Assembly (NCBI RefSeq): GCF_009789195.1
Contig: NZ_WSTC01000023.1
Span: 1-64,000 of the forward strand
Direction of reading: 5' to 3'
Source: Paenibacillus sp. MMS18-CY102
GTDB taxonomy: Bacteria; Bacillota; Bacilli; Paenibacillales; Paenibacillaceae
Length of the DNA: 64,000 nucleotides
Position 1 is the stretch's first letter. The number at the start of each line of letters is the position of its first letter. The notes beneath the pieces were generated by a model, which was given only the letters and a program-made list of their open reading frames with translations, did not search any database and had not been told where the DNA came from. A program made the position numbers and the translations under genes. Positions 53,160 to 62,404 of this stretch are shown one piece after another.

Positions 53160-54543
53160 TCCGATCATGGAAATGCCCTATTACTACCCATGCAATTTGC
53201 CGCTTGTCCATGAGGTGTTAAAGCGGCAGGGCTCGAAGAGTACGCTTAGCCTGCTAGCTAATTCAAGGTTGTATGGCTTGCCTGCTTGTTCGAGCTTAGG
53301 GCTGGTAAAGCAATATTTTAACAAGCTGGATTATGAGGATGCGGTATGGCTAGAGAAAGGGAAGCGGGAGATTGCTAGCTTCGAAGAAGGCGTTACAGAG
53401 ATTCGGGAACGCATAAGCGCAGGAGAGTTGTTCCTCGCGACAGGGACCAGTTACTATCTTCCGTATTGCGAGGATTATCTGAATCCGAACTATATCTCGA
53501 AACTCGTTGAACCCGATTCCCGCCGGTATCTGGTGGATCACTGGCTTGCCGTGTATGGCATGCAAGACGAACAAATGTATATTTATGACCCGGTGCCTTC
53601 ACGTTACGCGGGACCGTTATCGAGCCAAGCTTTCGGCGACTTCTGGAGAGGCAATAAGAGCATTCCTGAGCTGGCGACGGCTAAACGGAAGGAAGAACTT
53701 CATATCTATTGCACCGTGGATATCGAGGCGGAAGCAAAACTGTCTCCTTCTGCATTTAAGGATGCTTTGCAGCGCACACTCGCAACGTTGGCATATGAGT
53801 TTTTGGCAGGCCAGGAGATACAGAAGGATGGCCGTGTTTATTATTTCGGAAACGCGGTGACGCTGCAGCTCCTCAAACGTCTACATCTAGGTGCAGCCAA
53901 TGGCGCAACGGACATTAGCGCGATTTCCACCTTCTTATTCGATATGCGATGGAGCCGTTATTTCTTCCGGGACCTGCTTAGCGATATGGGAACGATACTT
54001 GGTTCTCCATACGATGCATATTCTGCCGAATTTAATGCGATCGTAGGCGAATGGGAGCAAGCGCATAAGATGATGCAAGGCCGCTGGGCAGCAGAGAATG
54101 CCGCCGAACGAATTCGTATGGTGAGCAGCGTCGTCGAGCAGCTCGGGCTACGGGAGCATCGGTTGTATGAGGCGATGTGGGCGGAGCACCGAAACATCGG
54201 ATTGTTCGGCAAAAAGCGTGCAGAGCAGGATGGAATTAGCTCTGCCCAACGTGAAAAGCTGGAGAAAATCGTACTGGAAAGCTGTTTGGATTTGAACCGA
54301 TACCATAATGGATCGATTCCTGTCGAGCTTGGGTTGCAGGCGCCACTCTATGGCCGCAACGGAAATTTGGATTCCCTTGGGCTTGTATCGCTGCTCGCTG
54401 CAGTTGAACAGAGCATCCAGGAGGAGCTAGGCATTGGCCTTGCTTTGTCAGAGATTGCATCAGCAGGGTTGCCAGACAGCCCTTACCGGACCGTCGGCCG
54501 ATTCATCGACTATCTTATTGATCGAATGCCGGAAGCGGGGTAA
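53140..54543 (+). CDS. AsbE-like acyltransferase fused to a C-terminal carrier domain
   Basis: 467 aa. The N-terminal ~370 residues match the 19280-20392 protein: C18-x-x-P21-x-x-H24 at identical positions, TSYYLPYCEDY, DHWLAVYGM and YIYDPVPSRYAG. The last ~85 residues are an acyl-carrier domain with the phosphopantetheine serine at about Ser412 (GNLDSLGLVSLL). ATG 53140 follows GGAGGAG by 2-8 bases; the longer frame to 52927 lies inside the esterase gene. The fusion puts transferase and carrier in one chain. The ligase at 54555 should load it. Confidence 0.78.
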   Translation: MQIQHFDPIMEMPYYYPCNLPLVHEVLKRQGSKSTLSLLANSRLYGLPACSSLGLVKQYFNKLDYEDAVWLEKGKREIASFEEGVTEIRERISAGELFLATGTSYYLPYCEDYLNPNYISKLVEPDSRRYLVDHWLAVYGMQDEQMYIYDPVPSRYAGPLSSQAFGDFWRGNKSIPELATAKRKEELHIYCTVDIEAEAKLSPSAFKDALQRTLATLAYEFLAGQEIQKDGRVYYFGNAVTLQLLKRLHLGAANGATDISAISTFLFDMRWSRYFFRDLLSDMGTILGSPYDAYSAEFNAIVGEWEQAHKMMQGRWAAENAAERIRMVSSVVEQLGLREHRLYEAMWAEHRNIGLFGKKRAEQDGISSAQREKLEKIVLESCLDLNRYHNGSIPVELGLQAPLYGRNGNLDSLGLVSLLAAVEQSIQEELGIGLALSEIASAGLPDSPYRTVGRFIDYLIDRMPEAG

Positions 54544-54554
54544 GGAGGAGGAAC

Positions 54555-55919
54555 ATGCACCAGCAACCTAATCAATTCGACCTGCTCGAGCGGTTTCGCC
54601 AGTACGAGCCAAGAACAGCTTTCGTTTGGAAGGATGTTGCGTTCACGTACGGATGGCTGCTCCAGCGCATCGATCAAATGAAAAACGAAATGGCTGAAGC
54701 GGGGATTGAACGAGCCATTGTTTCGCTAGAGGAAGATTATTCTCCCTATGCAATTGCGGCGTTGTTTGCCCTGCTGGAGCTGAACTGTATCGTTATCCCG
54801 CTTGACCGAAAGCTTGTCGAAGCTAAGAAAGAAGAATATATTAGCATCGCTGAAGCGCATGCAAGAATTCAGGATGTGGAAGAACATGCCCATATGCGAG
54901 TGCTCCGGCACGAAGGCGTGCAGCATCCGTTGCTGCTAGCGATGCTAGAAGAAGGGGCAGCTGGGCTTATCATCTTCTCATCAGGCTCCACTGGCAAGAG
55001 CAAGGCGGCTGTTCATCGTGCAGACCGGCTGCTGCGTAAGTATACGAATGCAGGACGGGCATTGCGAACGATACCGTTTATGATGTTCGATCATATCGGA
55101 GGTCTCAATACGCTTCTTCAGACGTTATCAAGTGGAGGCACCCTGTATATGCTGCCGGACCGGTCTCCAGCTGAGGTCTGCCGGACAATTGAGCATTATC
55201 GTGTGCAAGCTTTGCCTGTATCGCCGACCTTTCTTAATTTGCTGCTAATCAGCGGTGCCCATCATGAGTACGATTTGTCCAGCCTTGAGGTTGTCTCCTA
55301 TGGTTCGGAAGTGATGCCGACGAGTACGCTTGCCGCATGGAACGAGCAATTCCCGGATGTACGGATGGTACAAGCTTACGGCATGTCAGAGCTGGGCATT
55401 CTCCCAACCAAATCGAAAGGTTCGGATTCGTTGCTATTCTCACTACGGGGAGAAGAGGCACGTTACCGAATTGTAGACGGCATGCTTGAAGTATTGGCCG
55501 ATACCGCGATGGCTGGATATTTGAATGCGCCAGATCCATTCACAGAAGATGGCTGGCTGCGGACGGGCGACGAGGCGGTCGTTGAGGACGGCTGCATCCG
55601 GATTCTTGGCCGCCGCTCGGAGCTGATCAATGTTGGCGGCGAGAAGGTGTACCCGGCGGAGGTGGAAGATGTGCTTCACATGCTGGACGAGATCGAAGAG
55701 GTCGTCGTTAGCGGGGAACCTAGTGGCGTAACTGGTCAGCTCGTGAAGGCAACGGTTAAGCTTCGAGACTGCGATCTTACGTTGGGCGAGCTTCGCCGCC
55801 GCATTTGGGCTTTCTGCCATGATAAGCTTCCTTCTTATAAAATACCGCAAAAAATCGTCATTACCGAAGAGTCGCTGATGGGTGACCGTATGAAGAAAAT
55901 ACGAATTCCGCAATCATAA
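54555..55919 (+). CDS. Adenylate-forming acyl ligase of second locus
   Basis: 454 aa. P-loop FSSGSTGKSKAAVHR, MVQAYGMSELGILPT, WLRTGDEAVVEDGCIRILGRRSELINVGGEKVYPAEVE, and a C-terminal Lys-Lys segment in place of the usual GK. The length is close to AsbC-type ligases. It starts 11 bases after the AsbE-carrier fusion gene with TAAGGAGGAGG upstream. It should activate an acid and load the fused carrier domain. Substrate unknown. Confidence 0.82.
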   Translation: MHQQPNQFDLLERFRQYEPRTAFVWKDVAFTYGWLLQRIDQMKNEMAEAGIERAIVSLEEDYSPYAIAALFALLELNCIVIPLDRKLVEAKKEEYISIAEAHARIQDVEEHAHMRVLRHEGVQHPLLLAMLEEGAAGLIIFSSGSTGKSKAAVHRADRLLRKYTNAGRALRTIPFMMFDHIGGLNTLLQTLSSGGTLYMLPDRSPAEVCRTIEHYRVQALPVSPTFLNLLLISGAHHEYDLSSLEVVSYGSEVMPTSTLAAWNEQFPDVRMVQAYGMSELGILPTKSKGSDSLLFSLRGEEARYRIVDGMLEVLADTAMAGYLNAPDPFTEDGWLRTGDEAVVEDGCIRILGRRSELINVGGEKVYPAEVEDVLHMLDEIEEVVVSGEPSGVTGQLVKATVKLRDCDLTLGELRRRIWAFCHDKLPSYKIPQKIVITEESLMGDRMKKIRIPQS

Positions 55920-55964
55920 ATGTAATTCGGCGTTATCAAATCTAATTATAAGGTGGTTAATAAG

Positions 55965-56723
55965 ATGCAAACGACAGTGGGACGTTTTTCGCAAGAATTG
56001 GAACAATTACACCGTGATGGTTATGTAGTATTCCGCAATGTATTGGATAAGAAGCAAGTGGCGGATGTGAAAGCAGGGATTCAGCATGCGTTTGAAGGAA
56101 AAGGCGATAACGTGATGCTGCAAGGGCCGATGTTCGAGAAAGGCGAGATTTTTGAATATTTGGTAGACCAGCCTACGGTCATCGATTTTATCGAGGAAAT
56201 CCTCGGTACAGATTGCCAGCTAAGCAGCATGAACGGCATGCGGACAGTGAAGAACACAGGCGTTAGCATGTGGCATGTAGACGAAGCTTTGTTCTTCCCA
56301 TTGCCTGATGGCGTTGAAATTGACCCGAGCATTCAGATGCCGGTGTACCTCGTGAATGCCCTCTATTACCTTGACGATATCACCGAAGAGCTTGGGCCAA
56401 CACAAGTCGTTCCTGGTTCACACCGTGCGGGCAAGCACTTGCAATTTACAGAAGAGATTGAGCCTTATAAAGGGCAGGAACCGGTCTCCGTGCTCGCAAA
56501 AGCGGGGGATTGCCTGATCTTCAACAGCCAAATATGGCATCGCGGCGCGCCTAACCAAAGCGACAATCCGCGTTACGTTCAGCAGATCATCTACCGCAAG
56601 AAATTCATCGTGCCCCATATGTCCCATGACAACAATGCCGTTTACCAAGTGCCTGAGCATATCGCACAGCGGGCGAATGCACGCCGTCGCCGGCTGATGG
56701 GTTATAACGAGCAAATTTTCTAA
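55965..56723 (+). CDS. Phytanoyl-CoA dioxygenase (PhyH)-family hydroxylase
   Basis: 252 aa. Fe(II)/2-oxoglutarate dioxygenase fold with His104-x-Asp106 (MWHVDEALFF), distal His192 (IWHRGAPN) and 2-oxoglutarate-binding Arg203 (NPRYVQQ). ATG 55965 has AAGGTGG 8 bases upstream; GTG 55953 is less likely. It is 45 bases downstream of the ligase gene in the same operon. It is the likely tailoring hydroxylase of the carrier-bound or released product. Confidence 0.85.
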   Translation: MQTTVGRFSQELEQLHRDGYVVFRNVLDKKQVADVKAGIQHAFEGKGDNVMLQGPMFEKGEIFEYLVDQPTVIDFIEEILGTDCQLSSMNGMRTVKNTGVSMWHVDEALFFPLPDGVEIDPSIQMPVYLVNALYYLDDITEELGPTQVVPGSHRAGKHLQFTEEIEPYKGQEPVSVLAKAGDCLIFNSQIWHRGAPNQSDNPRYVQQIIYRKKFIVPHMSHDNNAVYQVPEHIAQRANARRRRLMGYNEQIF

Positions 56724-56771
56724 AATGGATTAAAATCTGCCTAAGCGGCTGGAAAGTGCGCCGATGGGCGG

Positions 56772-56795
56772 ATAGGGTAGAAAAACCTACCCTAT
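56772..56795. repeat. Single stem related to the 51-bp repeats
   Basis: ATAGGGTAG-aaaaac-CTACCCTAT is a perfect 9-bp stem. It matches the inverted form of the TAGGG(T/C)A stems at 16843-16995, including the A-rich loop. It lies between the PhyH gene and its terminator. Confidence 0.6.
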
Positions 56796-56816
56796 GAAGC
56801 GCGCAAATGATCGAAT

Positions 56817-56857
56817 AAAAAAGCAGCAGCAGGTCCAAAGTGACCGGCTGCTTTTTT
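56817..56857. terminator. Terminator of second asbE-like operon
   Basis: Outer stem AAAAAAGCAGC / GCTGCTTTTTT, with an inner GGTC/GACC pairing. Confidence 0.85.
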
Positions 56858-56890
56858 CGTGTTGGGGAGCAATAACCTTAAGAAAACCTA

Positions 56891-56921
56891 TTGACTTGGA
56901 GTTAACTCCAAGTGCGATAAT
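56891..56921 (+). promoter_or_regulatory. MerR-type promoter with AdhR/NmlR operator
   Basis: TTGACT (56891-56896) and GATAAT (56916-56921) are separated by 19 bases, the long spacer of MerR-activated promoters. The spacer is filled by the perfect 18-base palindrome CTTGGAGTTAACTCCAAG (56895-56912), matching the AdhR/NmlR operator. The MerR gene at 59104 is the presumed regulator. Confidence 0.88.
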
Positions 56922-56991
56922 ACGTAAGGTGATCGTCGCAGCCGTTTATTGCACACGAGGATACCTATGAACTGGAGAGAAGGTACACGAA

Positions 56992-57972
56992 ATGGAATAC
57001 GTGAAACTAGGCAATACCGGCATGGATGTTTCCCGTCTATGTCTCGGCTGTATGAGCTTTGGCGATGCAACGCGATGGACGCATCCGTGGGTACTGGATG
57101 AAGCGAATAGCCGCCCGATTATTAGAAAAGCGTTGGACCTGGGCATCAATTTCTTTGATACCGCTAATATTTATTCGACCGGTGCGAGCGAAGAAATTAT
57201 TGGCCGGGCGTTAAAGGATTATGCCGAACGTGATGAAATCGTTATTGCAACGAAGGTTCATTTTCGAATGCATGAAGGCCCGAACGGCGCAGGGCTTTCC
57301 CGTAAGGCTATCATGAGTGAGATCGATAAGAGCCTTAAGCGTCTATGCACCGATTATGTTGATTTATATCAGATCCACCGCTGGGATTACAGCACGCCCA
57401 TCGAAGAAACGATGGAAGCATTGCATGATGTGGTAAAAGCAGGGAAAGCAAGATACATCGGTGCATCGGCTATGTACGCTTGGCAATTTCTTAAGGCACT
57501 CAATGTTGCAGAAAAATACGGATGGACCCGGTTTGTATCGATGCAGAATCACCTTAACCTCATGTACCGTGAGGAGGAACGGGAGATGATGCCGCTTTGC
57601 AAAGAGGAGAAAATCGGTGTGATCCCATACAGCCCACTCGCTTCGGGCCGATTGGTGCGTGATTGGTCGGAAACAACGTTCCGTTCGGAAACCGACCAAG
57701 CCCAAAAAATGAAATACGACGCAACTGCAGATGTTGACCGGATTATCGCGGACCGGGTTACTGCTATTGCAGAACGGCGCGGTGTGCCGCGTGTTCAAAT
57801 TGCGCTTGCCTGGCTGCTGCAGAAGGAAGCAATGACGTCTCCTATTATTGGGGCAACGAAAGTGTCCCAGCTCGAAGAGGCGGTTGATGCGCTTTCGATC
57901 GAGTTAACGCCTGAAGAAATTATCTATCTCGAAGAACGGTATGTTCCCCATCCAGTGGTTGGCGCGCTGTAA
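56992..57972 (+). CDS. Aldo/keto reductase
   Basis: 326 aa. TIM-barrel AKR with [19 protein letters not shown], catalytic Asp/Tyr in [11 protein letters not shown], Lys in IATKVHF and His in YQIHRWD. NADPH segment [12 protein letters not shown] and C-terminal [12 protein letters not shown]. Resembles YajO/YghZ-type reductases that detoxify aldehydes. First gene of an AdhR-controlled operon with an alcohol dehydrogenase and the regulator. Confidence 0.9.
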   Translation: MEYVKLGNTGMDVSRLCLGCMSFGDATRWTHPWVLDEANSRPIIRKALDLGINFFDTANIYSTGASEEIIGRALKDYAERDEIVIATKVHFRMHEGPNGAGLSRKAIMSEIDKSLKRLCTDYVDLYQIHRWDYSTPIEETMEALHDVVKAGKARYIGASAMYAWQFLKALNVAEKYGWTRFVSMQNHLNLMYREEEREMMPLCKEEKIGVIPYSPLASGRLVRDWSETTFRSETDQAQKMKYDATADVDRIIADRVTAIAERRGVPRVQIALAWLLQKEAMTSPIIGATKVSQLEEAVDALSIELTPEEIIYLEERYVPHPVVGAL

Positions 57973-58018
57973 GCAGCCATCCATAACCAATATTAAAATC
58001 AAAGGAGTAATGAAACGA

Positions 58019-59059
58019 ATGTGTAAAACGCATGTTTTAAGTGTCCCAAGCGCAAAAGCGCCTTTCGAAAAGACGGCAATCGAACGTAGGGAATTACGTC
58101 CAAACGACATCTTAGTCGATATTAAGTTTAGCGGAATTTGCCATTCCGATATTCACAGCGCATGGGATGAATGGGGCGGCGGCATGTTCCCGATGGTTCC
58201 GGGCCATGAGATTGCTGGCGTTGTCGAAGCAGTAGGAGCGGCGGTTTCGAAGTTTGCCGTTGGCGACCGCGTTGGCGTCGGTTGTTTTGTAGATTCCTGC
58301 GGAGAATGCGAATATTGTCTGCAAGGTGAAGAACAGTATTGTACAAAAGGCTTCGTCGGAACCTATAATTCGTTAGACTATGATGGCAATCCGACCTATG
58401 GCGGATACAGCCAGAAAATCGTCGTAACTGAGCGCTTCGTTGTCCGCATTCCAGACAGCTTGCAATTAGAAGTGGCAAGCCCTTTGTTGTGTGCGGGAAT
58501 TACGACGTACTCTCCGTTGAAGCATTGGAAAGCCGGTCCGGGCAAAAAGGTTGCCGTAGTCGGGTTGGGCGGGCTTGGCCATCTGGCTGTGCAATACGCG
58601 CATACCCTGGGAGCAGAGGTAACAGTGTTGAGCCAGTCGATGAATAAAAAAGAAGAAGCGCATGAATTAGGCGCAGATTTCTATTATGCAACGAACGATT
58701 CGGCAACGTTTAAAGCGCTGGCTAATCGTTTCGATCTGATTTTAAATACAGTAGCGGCTAATCTTGATGTTGATGCCTACTTATCTTTGCTCCGCGTAGA
58801 TGGTACGCTTGTGAATGTCGGTGCGCCTGCCGAAGCTGACAAGTACAACGTTTTTTCTCTTATTATGCAGCGCCGAAGCATTGCCGGTTCACTCGTCGGC
58901 GGCATTCGGGAAACGCAAGAAATGCTCAATTTCTCAGCGGAACATGGCATTGCTCCGAAAATTGAGCTCATTCGTGCGGATCAAGTCGATGAGGCTTACG
59001 AGCGCATTCTTAAGAGTGATGTGCGCTATCGCTTCGTCATTGATATCTCTACTTTGTAA
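58019..59059 (+). CDS. adhA: Zinc-dependent NAD(P) alcohol dehydrogenase (AdhA-like)
   Basis: About 346 aa medium-chain dehydrogenase. Catalytic zinc ligands in SGICHSDIH and PGHEIAG; structural zinc cysteines in [17 protein letters not shown]; Rossmann motif [15 protein letters not shown]. Belongs to the CAD/AdhA group that reduces aldehydes. ATG 58019 gives the AdhA-like start; ATG 58010 is closer to the AAAGGAG. It lies between the AKR and the MerR gene; in B. subtilis AdhR controls adhA in response to aldehydes. Confidence 0.87.
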   Translation: MCKTHVLSVPSAKAPFEKTAIERRELRPNDILVDIKFSGICHSDIHSAWDEWGGGMFPMVPGHEIAGVVEAVGAAVSKFAVGDRVGVGCFVDSCGECEYCLQGEEQYCTKGFVGTYNSLDYDGNPTYGGYSQKIVVTERFVVRIPDSLQLEVASPLLCAGITTYSPLKHWKAGPGKKVAVVGLGGLGHLAVQYAHTLGAEVTVLSQSMNKKEEAHELGADFYYATNDSATFKALANRFDLILNTVAANLDVDAYLSLLRVDGTLVNVGAPAEADKYNVFSLIMQRRSIAGSLVGGIRETQEMLNFSAEHGIAPKIELIRADQVDEAYERILKSDVRYRFVIDISTL

Positions 59060-59103
59060 TTTCTCGCCAACGCGATTTCGTACGATTTAGGAGATGAAGT
59101 TCC

Positions 59104-59490
59104 ATGCGAATGGCTGAAGTAAGCGCCAAATTTGACCTGTCACAAGATACACTTCGCTATTATGAACGAATCGGGCTCATTCCACCTGTTAACCGAAATA
59201 ATAACGGCATCAGGGAATATACAGAAGAAGATTTAAGATGGGTTGAATTTATTAAATGCATGCGCAACGCCGGTCTTCCGATCGAAGCTTTAATTGAGTA
59301 TGTGAAATTGTTCCAACAAGGCGAGGAGACCGAAGAGGCTAGAAAAGAGCTCTTAATAGAACAGCGTGAGCAGCTTTCCGCAAGAATTGAAGAGATGGGG
59401 AAGACGCTGGAGCGTCTTGATCGGAAAGTTGAGAGGTACGAAGAGACCGTTCGGATCAAGGAACAATCCTTACAGCGCCTGAATGATTGA
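59104..59490 (+). CDS. adhR: MerR-family regulator, AdhR-like
   Basis: 128 aa. Winged HTH (MRMAEVSAKFDLSQDTLRYYERIGLIPPV), then the coiled-coil dimer helix. No CueR/MerR metal-binding cysteine loop: the only Cys lies in FIKCMRNAGLP, as in AdhR/NmlR where a single cysteine senses aldehydes. RBS TTAGGAG. Its operator sits in the promoter at 56891. Confidence 0.85.
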   Translation: MRMAEVSAKFDLSQDTLRYYERIGLIPPVNRNNNGIREYTEEDLRWVEFIKCMRNAGLPIEALIEYVKLFQQGEETEEARKELLIEQREQLSARIEEMGKTLERLDRKVERYEETVRIKEQSLQRLND

Positions 59491-59497
59491 TAAACGT

Positions 59498-59579
59498 TAA
59501 CGGACCGAGCGGCCCTTATTTGATCAGAATGAGCCAGATTTGTTTTCTAAAATGGCGAAATAAAGGCTGTGGAGTCCGT
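59498..59579. repeat. Palindromic intergenic repeat, second copy of 47.5-kb family
   Basis: TAACGGACCGAGCGGCCCTTATTTG at the left (59498 on) and AAATAAAGGCTGTGGAGTCCGT at the right (to 59579) match the halves of the element at 47510-47692. Confidence 0.65.
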
Positions 59580-59925
59580 CCCTCGTATTTAAAGGTTTAT
59601 CTCACAAATGCTCTGCCATTCACAGGATTTCAACAACTTAGATGGCAGATACGGTGCAGGGTTGTAGGGGGGAGACTAGTCGATGGCACCCTTCGGGCAT
59701 GCAGGAACAAAAGTTACGCGTTTACGCACTTTTCTTGACGTTCTGCTGCACAACTCCACTTGTCCCTTGGAGGTTCACCCTCCCATGTCTCGACGGGTCA
59801 TTGCCCTTACATTCCTTCGTTGTACCTGGCCAAGGCGTGGAGGCCGATAGCGTTTAGTTGACGGGTCATATGCCCTGGCGGACCACCATACTCGGTTTCT
59901 CTGTGCGTTCTTTGTCATTGAGTCC
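59580..59925. other. Intergenic stretch without a recognised gene
   Basis: 346 bases left of the IS66 element. Only short readings in any frame. It contains several short GC-rich inverted segments and a repeated CGACGGGTCA / TGACGGGTCA phrase about 65 bases apart. It could be debris of another mobile element; I cannot assign it. Confidence 0.3.
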
Positions 59926-59937
59926 GTAAGCGTCAAA
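59926..59937 (+). repeat. IS66 left terminal inverted repeat
   Basis: GTAAGCGTCAAA, followed by a C-rich stretch similar to that inside the right end. Confidence 0.85.
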
Positions 59938-60006
59938 CCTACCCCACCTTTAAAGTCCCATCCCCACATGAGAAAATGAGGGCACCCCAATATAGGAGGC
60001 TGCCTC

Positions 60007-60339
60007 ATGACTACCAAAGAACAACGTCTTCACGAATGGATTGCGCGCATCGCGGATTATATGAACAGTGGCCTTACGATGTCGGCATGGTGTACAGCCA
60101 ATCACTTCACCAAAGAAAAACTGAGATATTGGCTCCGTAAAACGAAAGCAGCTTCTTCCACAGCCGCACTAACTCCGCCTACTCACTGGGTACCGCTTGC
60201 GGTTGCTGATCAAACCGAATCTCCCAACTCAGCACCTTCACTTGTTGTTTGCGTCGGACAAGCCAGCATTGAGCTTCGAATAGGCTTCGACGCTCAACTC
60301 CTTCGTGAAATCGTGCAGGCATTGGAAGCGCTATGCTAA
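60007..60339 (+). CDS. tnpA: IS66 TnpA accessory protein
   Basis: 110 aa. The N-terminus EQRLHEWIARIADYMNSGLTMSAWCTANHFTKEKLRYWLRKT is the helix-turn-helix segment of IS66 TnpA. It is intact and overlaps tnpB by 7 bases. Needed with TnpB and TnpC for transposition; here it is orphaned by damage to the other genes. Confidence 0.85.
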   Translation: MTTKEQRLHEWIARIADYMNSGLTMSAWCTANHFTKEKLRYWLRKTKAASSTAALTPPTHWVPLAVADQTESPNSAPSLVVCVGQASIELRIGFDAQLLREIVQALEALC

Positions 60340-60686
60340 CGCTATCTAACACTCAGCGTGTTTATCTCGCTTGTGGATCGACGAATTTGCGCAAGTCTAT
60401 CGATGGGTTGGCCGCAATCGTTCAAGAAGGCTTTGGACTTGACCCATTCTCCACCTGCTTATTCGTGTTCTGTAACCGCGAGCGCAACAAACTCAAAATT
60501 TTGTACTGGGAGCACAACGGCTTCTGGCTGTTCTATCGTCGCCTTGAACGCGGGACGTTCCAGTGGCCAATCGGCAGCAGTGATCCGGTGGCAGTCTCTA
60601 ACCGCGAGCTTCGCTGGCTGCTAGACTGACTTGCGCTAAGCCAACGGCAAGCTCACTCTCAAGTCACGGCTAGCACGGTGATCTAA
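60333..60686 (+). pseudogene. tnpB: IS66 TnpB with premature stop
   Basis: Typical TnpB: RVYLACGSTNLRKSIDGLAA and RLERGTFQWP. A TGA at 60627-60629 interrupts RELRWLLD just before the conserved Gly-Leu. The same frame continues LALSQRQAHSQVTASTVI to TAA 60684-60686, the normal length of about 117 aa. One substitution (GGA to TGA) explains this. Confidence 0.8.
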
Positions 60687-60754
60687 CGCAATCATTTGCC
60701 ATTTCGCCATACCTAACGGCAGGAATAGGAGGCTTTTCAGCGAAAATCTAAGGT

Positions 60755-62168
60755 ATGGATACTTAATCGAATTCCCCACTTACAATAAAAGATCTGGAAC
60801 AGAAAACAGCCAAGCTGGAACAACAAAATGCGGAGTTAACGGCCAAACTTAACTGGTACCAAGAGCAGTTCCGGCTTGCACAGCTGAAGCGTTTTGGCAC
60901 CTCAAGTGAGAAGACGCATCCGGACCAGCTCGCGCTGAATCTGTTCAACAAAGCCGAGGTGCTGGCGACGCCTGCCTCACAGGAACCGGATGTCGAAACG
61001 GTCACTTACAACCGCAAGAAATCTGCCGGTACCCGCGAGGCTAAGCTCGAGCATTTTCCAGTTGAGACCATTACCTATGAACTCCCGGAAGATGAGCAAG
61101 TTTGCGCGTGCTGCGGGGGCGCACTTCATGGAATGAGCACCGAGACGCGAAACGAAATCACGGTGATTCCTGCTGAAGTGAAGGTGACGAGGCATGTACG
61201 TCAGGTTTATGCGTGCCGTCACTGTGAGCGAGAGGAAATTCGTACGCCAATCATAACGGCATCACGGTGCAGACCAGTGGCTTTCACTGCTTACAGAACG
61301 TATGCGGGAGCATCTACTTGTCCAGGACATCGCGCATGCTGATGAAACGACGCTGCAGGTACTGCACGAGCCGGGCAAGTCCGCAGAAGCGAAATCGTAT
61401 TTGTGGCTGTATCGAACCGGCCGCATGAGTTCGCCGACCGTCTTGTACAAGTATCAGCCAACGCGTGGCGGTGAGCATCCCCGAAACGTTCTGACGGGAT
61501 TCAGCGGTTATCTGCACGTGGACGGTTATTCCGGGTACCACAAGGTGAAGAGCGTAACGCTAATTGGTTGCTTTGCGCATGCGAGGCGGAAGTTCGACGA
61601 GGCGATGAAGGCACTGCCTGCCTCACAGGACAAAACCTAAACAGCTGCCGAGCAGGGCCTTCAGTTTTGCAATCAGCTTTTTGCGATTGAGCGAGAGCTA
61701 AAGAACGCTACACCGGAAGAACGTTATAATGTCCGAATGGCGCGCAGCCGCCCTGTTCTGGATTCTTATTTGGTATGGCTACGTCAGCAGCGATCTCGTA
61801 CATTGCCCAAAAGTTTACTTGGACAAGCAATTACCTACAGCTTGAATCAATGGGACAAGCTGATCGCCTTCTTACAAGACGGACGACTGGAGATCGACAA
61901 CAATCGCAGCGAACGGGCGATCAAGCCGTTTGACATCGGGCGAAAGAACTGGCTGTTCGCCAACACACCTCGCGGAGCGAAGGCCAGCGCAATCATTTAC
62001 AGCGTGATCGAAACGGCAAAGGAGAACGGACTAAACCCGTTTAAGTACTTGATGCACCTGTTGGAGCAACTCCCGCAGCTTCCCGATCCGAAAGATCTAG
62101 AAGCACTGGACAATCTGCTTCCATGGTCGTCAACGATTCCATTGACCTGCCGAGTATTCAAATCTTAA
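60755..62168 (+). pseudogene. tnpC: IS66 TnpC transposase, multiply disrupted
   Basis: ATG 60755 is followed by TAA at codon 4, then the frame reads LTIKDLEQKTAKLEQQ, the zinc-finger segment (CACCGGALHG ... CRHCERE), and stops making sense near 61257. A deletion with frameshift removes roughly 100 residues. The DDE region resumes as HADETTLQVLHEPGK, has another TAA at 61638-61640, and continues to the normal C-terminus (NNRSERAIKPFDIGRKNWLF) at 62168. The element cannot move by itself. Confidence 0.85.
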
Positions 62169-62215
62169 TAGCAGCTTATCTGAGCCCTCATATTCGTTAC
62201 AAGGGTGGGGGGCTA

Positions 62216-62227
62216 TTTGACGCTTAC
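62216..62227 (-). repeat. IS66 right terminal inverted repeat
   Basis: TTTGACGCTTAC, the exact complement of the left end. Confidence 0.85.
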
Positions 62228-62357
62228 GAATTCGCTAGATATATTAATTGCAGATGATAATAAAACGATGCATGGTGTAACTCCTGTGCAAGTAGATAAA
62301 AATGGCGAGCAAGGGTATCGCGATGTTCTTGTTGTTGCATTTACAAAAGAGCAATGA
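62228..62357 (+). pseudogene. 3' remnant of a gene cut by the IS66 element
   Basis: Directly after the right IS end a frame reads NSLDILIADDNKTMHGVTPVQ ... RDVLVVAFTKEQ to TGA at 62355-62357, about 43 codons, with protein-like composition. No matching 5' part is visible left of the element, in line with a deletion on that side. Family not recognised. Confidence 0.45.
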
Positions 62358-62404
62358 CCTATAAGTGTAAAGGGTAATGTGCTAGTTTGAGGGGAGAAAA
62401 ACAA

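Larger units (their letters stand above)
59926..62227 (+). mobile_element. Decayed IS66-family insertion sequence
   Basis: Bounded by perfect 12-bp terminal inverted repeats GTAAGCGTCAAA (59926-59937) and its complement (62216-62227), with further similarity inward. Length 2302 bp. It carries tnpA, tnpB and tnpC in the IS66 order, but tnpB and tnpC have nonsense codons and tnpC an internal deletion. The 8-bp flanks (TTGAGTCC and GAATTCGC) do not match, so no target duplication remains. Confidence 0.9.
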
